Below are positions 51,317 to 56,469 of a stretch of DNA of 56,469 bases, piece by piece. The notes below the pieces were generated by a model. The model ran no database searches and was not told where the DNA came from. It was given only the letters and a program-made list of their open reading frames with translations. Each line of letters begins with the position of its first letter. The first letter of the stretch is position 1. Source of the DNA: Desertimonas flava (GTDB lineage: Bacteria > Actinomycetota > Acidimicrobiia > Acidimicrobiales > Ilumatobacteraceae). Both the position numbers and the translations under genes were made by a program. Location: contig NZ_QKYK01000036.1 of assembly GCF_003426815.1 (NCBI RefSeq), positions 1 through 56,469 on the forward strand. Reading direction: 5' to 3'.

Positions 51317-51651
51317 TGTCGCGCGACCTGCTCGGCCAGATCGGACTCCTCATCGGATCCTTGCTGGTGCTCCTGGCGGCGATCGGGGTGTTGCGGTTCC
51401 CCGACGCGCTGACCCGCATGCACGCCCTGTCGAAGGCGTCGACGGCCGGTGTGTCGATCGCCATGGTCGGCGCGGCGGTCACGCTGAGCAATCTCAACGA
51501 CGTGATGTCGCTGCTGTTCGCCACCGCGCTGCAGGCGGCCACCAACCCGGTGGCCTCGACGCTTCTCACGCAGGCGACCTATTACGCCGAAGGCATCCGC
51601 AACCACGTCGGCAGCGTCGACGAGCTCGCCACCACCATCGCCGACGAGTAG
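51316..51651 (+). CDS. mrpG: Mrp antiporter subunit G
   Basis: 111 residues, three helices with GVLRFPDALTRMHALSKAST, the MnhG signature. Last gene of a complete mrpABCDEFG set; the assembled complex expels sodium in exchange for protons and supports pH and salt tolerance, fitting a marine or saline habitat. Confidence 0.91.
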   Translation: MSRDLLGQIGLLIGSLLVLLAAIGVLRFPDALTRMHALSKASTAGVSIAMVGAAVTLSNLNDVMSLLFATALQAATNPVASTLLTQATYYAEGIRNHVGSVDELATTIADE

Positions 51652-51766
51652 CTCGCCCCGTCCACACCCCGCCGGAGTAGCGGCGCTCCCGCCCGACGTG
51701 GCAAGTTCTCACCCTCAGGCCGTCTCGGGGATTCAGCCCGGCGGCCACTCCGGGAGAGGGGCGCAC

Positions 51767-52573
51767 ATGACCGATGCCGACACCGCGGCAGACGAGGTGC
51801 TGTACGAGGTCGTCGACCACGTCGCCACGATCACGCTGAATCGGCCGCACCGCAGCAACGCCATCTCGATGCCGATGCTCGATCAGCTGTCCCAGCGACT
51901 CGCCGAGGCCGATCGTGACGTCCGGGCGATCGTCCTGACCGGTGCCGGCAAGGCCTTCTGCGCCGGCCTCGACCTCAAGGACGCGGCGTCGGGTACCGGC
52001 ATCGGTGGCGGATCGGGTGGCGGCGGGGCTGCGCACTTCAACACCCGCAATCACCCGACGACCGTGATGTTCGAGATGGACACGCCGATCATCGGGGCCA
52101 TCAACGGCGCCGCGGCCGGCTTCGGGCTGGACATCGCGCTGGGCTGCGATCTGCGCATCGTGTCCGAGGACGCCAAGATCGTGACCGGCTTCGCCAAGCG
52201 AGGCGTGGTGCCCGAAAGCGGCGGCACCTGGTACCTCCCGCGGCTGCTCGGTTGGTCGAAGGCGGCCGAGATCGGGTTCCTGGGCCGCACGTTGAGTGGA
52301 GCCGAGGCCGCCCACCTGGGTCTGGCGAACCGGGCGGTTCCCGCCGACCAGGTCCTGAAGACGGCCTGCGAGTGGGCGACCGAGATCGCCGCCAACGCGC
52401 CGCTCGCCGTGCAGTCGATGAAGCGACTGTTCCGTCACGGCCTCACCGAGGACTTCCCGAGCCACGTCCACCACGTGCTGCTCCAGACGATGCTGCTGTT
52501 CCAGAGCAACGACTTCCGCGAAGGCATCACGTCGTTCATGGAGGGCCGCCCCCCGCAGTTCACCGGCCGCTAG
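51767..52573 (+). CDS. Enoyl-CoA hydratase/isomerase family protein
   Basis: 268 residues. FCAGLDLKDAA and GAAAGFGLDIALGCDLRI form the oxyanion hole and CoA site; Glu in GVVPESGGTWYLPRLLG is the usual second catalytic acid. Crotonase-fold enzyme acting on an acyl-CoA; substrate unknown. ATG 51767 has an AGAGG ribosome site 7-8 nt upstream, and the long upstream frame to 51698 lacks one. Confidence 0.88.
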   Translation: MTDADTAADEVLYEVVDHVATITLNRPHRSNAISMPMLDQLSQRLAEADRDVRAIVLTGAGKAFCAGLDLKDAASGTGIGGGSGGGGAAHFNTRNHPTTVMFEMDTPIIGAINGAAAGFGLDIALGCDLRIVSEDAKIVTGFAKRGVVPESGGTWYLPRLLGWSKAAEIGFLGRTLSGAEAAHLGLANRAVPADQVLKTACEWATEIAANAPLAVQSMKRLFRHGLTEDFPSHVHHVLLQTMLLFQSNDFREGITSFMEGRPPQFTGR

Positions 52574-52610
52574 CTCCGAGATCGCACGTTTCGGGGTGGC
52601 GCGTCGGCGG

Positions 52611-52984
52611 TCAGACGACGGGAGCGCCGGTGTCGGGCGTGTCCTGGCTGAAGACGTTGACCCATATGCCGTCGCGTCGGCACCAGAGCGAGCTGACGTA
52701 CATCGACTCCTGCTCGCCGACCGAGCCGGCGCGCTCATAGACGGCGCGGTACGACAACATCGACGCGTCGGCGGAGACTCGAGGAGCCGAGCGTCCTGGA
52801 GGTCGAAACGGGCCACCGTCGGTCCGAGGGCGAGCTGCCCGACGTGGTCCTGCCGGCCGGAGAAGCCCGCCGGGTACACGCCGACGAAGTCGTCGGACAG
52901 CAGGCGCTCGTCGGCCGCCGCGTCGCCGTCGACCAGGGCCTGCCACACCTCGGTCTCGAGGGCGAGGATCTCGGCGAGCTGCAT
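52611..52984 (-). pseudogene. NTF2/SnoaL-like (DUF4440) gene broken by a frameshift
   Basis: The N-terminal half, from ATG 52984 (MQLAEILALETEVWQALVDG then SDDFVGVYPAGFSG), and the C-terminal half (VSADASMLSYRAVYERAGSV then YVSSLWCRRDGIWVNVFSQD TP) are consecutive parts of one NTF2-like domain but lie in different frames. The break is near 52780-52800 and looks like loss of one base. TACCGT 7 nt upstream shows the promoter is intact. A sequencing error is equally possible. Confidence 0.7.
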
Positions 52985-52991
52985 CGCGCCG

Positions 52992-53001
52992 ACGGTACCG
53001 T
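52992..53001. promoter_or_regulatory. Palindromic double -10, ACGGTACCGT
   Basis: The 10-bp palindrome contains TACCGT on each strand, sharing GGTACC. Each hexamer is exactly 7 nt from a start codon: ATG 52984 on minus and GTG 53009 on plus. One symmetric sequence therefore serves two divergent leaderless genes. Confidence 0.6.
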
Positions 53002-53008
53002 CATGCGG

Positions 53009-53527
53009 GTGGTGACACCCCACGACGTGCCGATCCCATGGGAGGACGAACAGCGCCTGCGGATCGACGAGCTGATCGACGAGTACCGGTCCGCGATGCA
53101 CGATTGCCTGGACGGCCTGACCGAGGAGGAGGCCAGGCTGCGGCTCGTCCCGTCGAGCACGACCCTGCTCGGCCTCGTCAAGCACGTCACGTTCGTCGAA
53201 GGCGTCTGGTTCGACCAGGCGGTGACGGGTCGTGGCTACGGCGAGATCGGCATCGCCACGACGCCGGCCGGGTCGTTCGCGCTTCGCGCGTCCGACACCA
53301 TCCCAGGAGTGCAGGCGGAGTATCGGCGACGCTGCGAACGGTCGCGAGCGACGATGGCGGCACTGTCCCCGTCGGATGTGGTCGACGGTCGGGGGACCCG
53401 GGCGGTCTGGGCGTTGCACCTCCAGGTGTTGCGGGAGCTCGCTCAGCACGCCGGCCACGCCGACATCCTCCGCGAGCAGATCCTCGCCCACCGGACCTCT
53501 GAAACCGGCGAGACCGAGCGGCGGTAA
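53009..53527 (+). CDS. DinB-superfamily (DUF664) protein
   Basis: 172 residues. A four-helix bundle with potential metal-binding histidines in LLGLVKHVTFVEGVWFDQAV and LAQHAGHADILREQI. Such proteins are metal-dependent and include mycothiol- and bacillithiol-S-transferases; which thiol is not shown. GTG 53009 is chosen for its 7-nt spacing from TACCGT; ATG 53003 lies inside that gap. The neighbour MFS follows at once. Confidence 0.8.
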   Translation: MVTPHDVPIPWEDEQRLRIDELIDEYRSAMHDCLDGLTEEEARLRLVPSSTTLLGLVKHVTFVEGVWFDQAVTGRGYGEIGIATTPAGSFALRASDTIPGVQAEYRRRCERSRATMAALSPSDVVDGRGTRAVWALHLQVLRELAQHAGHADILREQILAHRTSETGETERR

Positions 53528-53534
53528 GAGCCGA

Positions 53535-53540
53535 TACGTT
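53535..53540 (+). promoter_or_regulatory. -10 hexamer TACGTT before the MFS gene
   Basis: TACGTT is followed by 6 nt and then ATC 53547 in the transporter frame. The nearest standard start is TTG 53586. Confidence 0.35.
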
Positions 53541-53546
53541 CGCCGC

Positions 53547-54845
53547 ATCGCTGCGTCCATCCTCGTTCCCCTGCGACGCCGGTCGTTGCGGCACCTCGTC
53601 GGCGCCCAGTTCCTCGCCGAGAGCGCCGATGGCATCCTCACGGTCGTCCTGCCGCTGTACGTACTGGCGGCGACCGACTCGCCGCTCGCCATGTCGCTCA
53701 CGGCGACTGCCCAGATGCTCGGTGGAGCGGTGGCCGGCGTGATCGGCGGCGTGTTCGCCGACCGGTTCGACCGCCAGCATGTGTTGCGGATCTCGTACCT
53801 CGCCCGGGCCATCCTGCTGGTCGCTGCCTGGGCGGCGGGACCGGTCGCCCTGGTGGTGTTGCTCGGCGTGGCGGCGAGGGTGCTGGGCCAGCTCGACAAC
53901 CCGTCGTTCGACGCGCTGATCCCGCTCCAGGCCCGCGAGGACGACCTGCAGCAGGTGCTGGCGCTACGCCGGTTCATCCAGAGCGTGTCGATCATCGTCG
54001 GCCCGGCGATCGGGGCCCTGCTCGCCTGGCTGATCGACGAGAAACGCACGATGGTCGTCGCCGCGTGCCTCTTCGTCACCTCGCTGGTGATCCACCTCCG
54101 CCTCCGCGGCCTCGACACCGATCTCGCCGACCGACGGCGGGCCCAGCACGGTTCCGACTGGGTCGATCTCGTGCGCGGGATGACGATCGTGGTGACGACG
54201 CCGTTCGTGCGCCGGCTCGTCCTCTACTGGTCGCTGTCGCTGGCCACGGTGAGCATGGCGATGGCCGCCGCGGCGGTCTGGTTCGAGGACACGCTGGAGG
54301 CTCCCGACTACTGGTACGGGCTGTCGGTGTCGGCCTACGGCATCGGCGCCGCGCTCGCCACCTTGGCCTTCGGCGGGCGCCGGTTCCGCTGGTCGCTGCC
54401 CGCGATCCTCCTCGCGGCGGCGCCCTGTTACGCGATCACGGCCGTCGTCGGCGTCGCTGCGCACGTCGAGTGGTTGATGCCGATCGGCTGGCTGTTGTGG
54501 GGCATCGCCTTCGGACCCGAGATCGTCCGCGCCGAGCCGGAGTTCGTCGAGCGCATCGAGCCCGAGAGCCGGGGCCGGGCCTACGCCGGCATGGGGGTCA
54601 GCATGATGCTCGGCCTCGCCGCGGGTTACGCCGTGGCCGGGCCGATGCTCGATGCCTTCGGCGCCCGGACCACCACGTTGGTCACGGCCGTGGCGATCCT
54701 CGCCGTCGGTGGGATCTGGATCGGACCGCTGGTGCGCCGTGAGGCGGAGCGGACGTCGCAACCGGCAACCACGGCCACCCTTGCCCCCGAGCATCCCGTC
54801 GCCGCCGTCATCGGGACGTCGCGCGAACCGCACCCACCCTGCTGA
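53547..54845 (+). CDS. MFS transporter
   Basis: Up to 432 residues, 12 helices; GGVFADRFDRQHVLRISYLA carries the MFS GxxxDRxxR loop and the half-way cytoplasmic loop is DTDLADRRRAQHGSD. Export of an unknown compound. No ATG or GTG is suitably placed. ATC 53547 lies 6 nt after a -10 hexamer, where this genome puts leaderless starts; TTG 53586 would give a protein 13 residues shorter beginning just before helix 1. Confidence 0.75.
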   Translation: MAASILVPLRRRSLRHLVGAQFLAESADGILTVVLPLYVLAATDSPLAMSLTATAQMLGGAVAGVIGGVFADRFDRQHVLRISYLARAILLVAAWAAGPVALVVLLGVAARVLGQLDNPSFDALIPLQAREDDLQQVLALRRFIQSVSIIVGPAIGALLAWLIDEKRTMVVAACLFVTSLVIHLRLRGLDTDLADRRRAQHGSDWVDLVRGMTIVVTTPFVRRLVLYWSLSLATVSMAMAAAAVWFEDTLEAPDYWYGLSVSAYGIGAALATLAFGGRRFRWSLPAILLAAAPCYAITAVVGVAAHVEWLMPIGWLLWGIAFGPEIVRAEPEFVERIEPESRGRAYAGMGVSMMLGLAAGYAVAGPMLDAFGARTTTLVTAVAILAVGGIWIGPLVRREAERTSQPATTATLAPEHPVAAVIGTSREPHPPC

Positions 54846-54879
54846 TCACCGGCAGCCGGACACAGCAGGCGGCGCCGAC

Positions 54880-54885
54880 TACCGT
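54880..54885 (+). promoter_or_regulatory. -10 hexamer TACCGT of the hydrolase gene
   Basis: TACCGT, then 7 nt, then ATG 54893, which is preferred over the frame start at 54884. Confidence 0.5.
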
Positions 54886-54892
54886 GCCCGCC

Positions 54893-55702
54893 ATGTCCGA
54901 CATCACCGAGTTCGAGTTCGACGGCGCCGCCGGGCGCATCTTCGTCCGGCGCTGGGTCCCCGACGGGCCGGCGCGCTTCGTCGTCCTGCTCGCCCACGGC
55001 TACGGCGAGCACTCCGGTCGCTACCAGCACGTCGCCGATCGCCTCGTCGAACTGGGCGCCGTGGTGTACGCCCCCGATCACCACGGTCACGGCCGATCAG
55101 CGGGCGAGCGGGCGTCCGTTCCCGACATGGACCTGCTGGCCGGCGACCTCCACACGGTGGCGGATCGGGCGGCCGACGAGCATCCCGACCTGCCGGTGGT
55201 CGTGCTCGGGCACTCGATGGGCGGCCTCGTGGCCACGCGCTACGTACAGCTCTACCCCGACGGGCTGACGGCGCTGGTGTTGTCGGGCCCGGCCCTCGGT
55301 GTCGGCCCCAACCTGTCGCTCCTCGCCGAGCTCGACCCGATCCCCGACATCCCCATCGACCCGGCTGTGCTGTCGCGGGATCCCGCCGTGGGCGAGGCGT
55401 ACGACGCCGACCCGCTCGTGTACCACGGTCCCTTCCGCAAGGAGACGATCAACGCCTTCCTGACGGGCGTCGACAACGCCGTCAACGGCGGCTCGTTCGG
55501 CGACCTGCCGACGCTCTGGCTCCACGGCTCGGCGGATCAGCTCGTGCCCTACGAGGCCACGGCCGAGGTCATCGACGTGATCAAGGGCTCGGCGTTCGAG
55601 CACATCGCCTACGACGGTGCGGCTCACGAGATCTTCAACGAGACCAACAAGACCGAGGTGCTCGACGATCTCGCCGCGTTCCTCCAACGCGTGGTCCCCT
55701 GA
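54893..55702 (+). CDS. Alpha/beta hydrolase, monoglyceride lipase-like
   Basis: 269 residues. The oxyanion strand is VVLLAHGYGEHSGRY, nucleophile Ser108 in LGHSMGG, acid Asp215 in LHGSADQLVP and base His245 in YDGAAHEIFNE. YAPDHHGHGRSAGERA and the short cap match monoacylglycerol lipases such as mycobacterial Rv0183. No signal peptide, so probably cytosolic or membrane-peripheral. Substrate inferred. Confidence 0.86.
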   Translation: MSDITEFEFDGAAGRIFVRRWVPDGPARFVVLLAHGYGEHSGRYQHVADRLVELGAVVYAPDHHGHGRSAGERASVPDMDLLAGDLHTVADRAADEHPDLPVVVLGHSMGGLVATRYVQLYPDGLTALVLSGPALGVGPNLSLLAELDPIPDIPIDPAVLSRDPAVGEAYDADPLVYHGPFRKETINAFLTGVDNAVNGGSFGDLPTLWLHGSADQLVPYEATAEVIDVIKGSAFEHIAYDGAAHEIFNETNKTEVLDDLAAFLQRVVP

Positions 55703-55711
55703 CCGGGGAGC

Positions 55712-55870
55712 TCACGGGTTGTGCGGCCGGAAGCGCAGCCGGCGACGGGTGCGCCGCGGCGTGTCGCCGCCGGCCTGGTGGGCGGCCTTGACCAGCCGTG
55801 CCGTGCGGGCGTCGCGGGCGAGCCGGGCGTGGTACTCGAGGGCCAGTTCGGTGCCGATGAAGTCGTTCAT
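55712..55870 (-). CDS. Small basic protein, 52 residues
   Basis: MNDFIGTELALEYHARLARD followed by a strongly basic tail (RRTRRRLRFRPHNP). ATG 55870 has AGGAG 7 nt upstream, a good ribosome site. It lies 70 bases downstream of the DUF4097 gene in the same direction, so it is likely its operon partner. No family recognised. Confidence 0.6.
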   Translation of the reverse strand: MNDFIGTELALEYHARLARDARTARLVKAAHQAGGDTPRRTRRRLRFRPHNP

Positions 55871-55882
55871 GTTCGTGCTCCT

Positions 55883-55920
55883 GGGTGTGGGTGGTGGTGG
55901 TGTGGTGGTGGTGGCGGCGG
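55883..55920. repeat. GGT-rich simple repeat
   Basis: A 38-base GGTGGTGG-type tract between the DUF4097 gene and the small basic protein; in the minus-strand mRNA it reads as a CCACCACC tract that is unstructured and C-rich. Possible spacer or Rho-loading site. Confidence 0.6.
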
Positions 55921-55940
55921 ATGGAGGCCGGCGACGTCGG

Positions 55941-56469
55941 TCAGGCCGATGCCCGGCTGATGCTGATGTCGCCGCTGAGTGAGCGGGCGTGGATCGAGAC
56001 GGTCTCGTCGCCGTCGGCCGGCGGCCCGGCGCTGTCGAGGGATGACCTGACGTCGCCCGTGATCGATCGGACGTCGAGCCAGGCCGCGGTCCCGTCGGCG
56101 ACGCCGATGCGTAGATCGCCGGTCGCCGAGTCGAGCTCGGCGCTGCCCGTGCGCACGGCGGCGATGCGAACGTCGCCCGACGCCGTGCGGCACGTGATCG
56201 AGCCGTCGACGCGGTTGATCGACACGTCCCCCGACGCCGTGCGCAGCTCGGCGTTGCCACCGACGTCGCGGCCCGAGATGTCGCCCGAGGCGGTGGTGAC
56301 GGTCGCCCTGGCACCGACGTCGCCGAAGCGGATGTCGCCCGACGCGGCCTCGGCGGTCAGGTCGGTGTCGACCGTCTCGCACGACACGTCGCCGCTGGCG
56401 ACGGACACCGACACACTCGTCGCTCGCTCGATGGAGACGTCCCCGCTCGCCGAGGTGATGTCCACGTCG
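55941..56469 (-). CDS. DUF4097-family beta-strand repeat protein, 5' end outside window
   Basis: At least 176 residues built of short beta-strand repeats, each with a (T/A)(A/T)SGD(V/I) core: VASGDVSC, AASGDIRF, TASGDISG, TASGDVSI, TASGDVRI and SATGDLRI. The family folds as a right-handed or rolled beta structure and is often paired with regulators of envelope stress. The frame is open to the window end, so the N-terminus lies beyond it. Function unknown. Confidence 0.82.
   Translation of the reverse strand, partial: DVDITSASGDVSIERATSVSVSVASGDVSCETVDTDLTAEAASGDIRFGDVGARATVTTASGDISGRDVGGNAELRTASGDVSINRVDGSITCRTASGDVRIAAVRTGSAELDSATGDLRIGVADGTAAWLDVRSITGDVRSSLDSAGPPADGDETVSIHARSLSGDISISRASA

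Noticed and set aside
1-56469. tRNA, rRNA, CRISPR arrays, prophage or integrase genes
   Set aside because: No cloverleaf, no regularly spaced repeats, and no integrase or transposase frame seen on either strand.

Overview
This is a high-GC, densely coded bacterial chromosome segment of about 56 kb with no gene-free stretch over 300 bases, no rRNA or tRNA and no prophage. The actinobacterial-type DapD, stand-alone LigD-type polymerase, RIO kinase, DUF3817 and DUF4242 proteins and many leaderless GTG/ATG starts point to an actinobacterium. An Acidimicrobiia (Ilumatobacter-like) relative is my best guess, an inference rather than a proof. Much of the content is housekeeping and small metabolic operons, interspersed with secreted or surface proteins of poorly known function.

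Layout. 1-5.3 kb: membrane protein fragment, RhtA-like exporter coupled to a class II aldolase, a secreted protein, RidA, a second EamA exporter and a proline-rich membrane protein. 5.4-9.7 kb: a large lipoprotein with an HExxH metalloprotease motif and a VWD domain, then a LigD-type polymerase. 9.7-13 kb: an XRE-cupin regulator divergent from a thioredoxin-reductase-like flavoprotein, a Gdx guanidinium exporter behind a guanidine-III riboswitch, a GNAT and a VOC protein. 13-16.4 kb: lysS-dapD and a MetF-like reductase separated by a 45-bp perfect palindrome. 16.4-21.2 kb: first MITE copy, Gfo/Idh/MocA oxidoreductase, RIO kinase with a leader ORF, membrane proteins and an MFS transporter. 21.3-25.1 kb: a secreted clostripain-like protease, a secreted protein with a duplicated domain, and an anchored peptidoglycan-binding protein. 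25-31.4 kb: nitrilase, serine hydrolase, the divergent NAD-salvage pair pncB/pncA, and a sigma factor-ogt-2OG oxygenase operon. 31.4-38 kb: MFS, ArsC-like protein, second MITE copy, serpin, DUF4242 protein and a large LuxR-family ATPase regulator. 38-45.6 kb: two acyl-CoA dehydrogenases, arfB, yceI and metH. 45.7-51.7 kb: a complete seven-gene mrpABCDEFG antiporter operon. 51.7-56.5 kb: enoyl-CoA hydratase, a frameshifted NTF2-like gene divergent from a DinB protein, MFS, a monoglyceride-lipase-like hydrolase and a DUF4097 protein cut by the window edge.

Two start grammars coexist. About twenty genes have a TAnnnT hexamer placed only 6-9 nt before an ATG or GTG, so their mRNAs should be leaderless. 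A smaller set has clear Shine-Dalgarno sequences, and within operons genes overlap as ATGA, GTGA or TGATG. This grammar was used to choose many starts below. The most notable items are the guanidine-III riboswitch/gdx unit, two 166-bp near-identical inverted MITE copies, a 10-bp palindrome forming back-to-back -10 elements for two leaderless genes, the VWD-metalloprotease lipoprotein, and the sigma-ogt-oxygenase operon.
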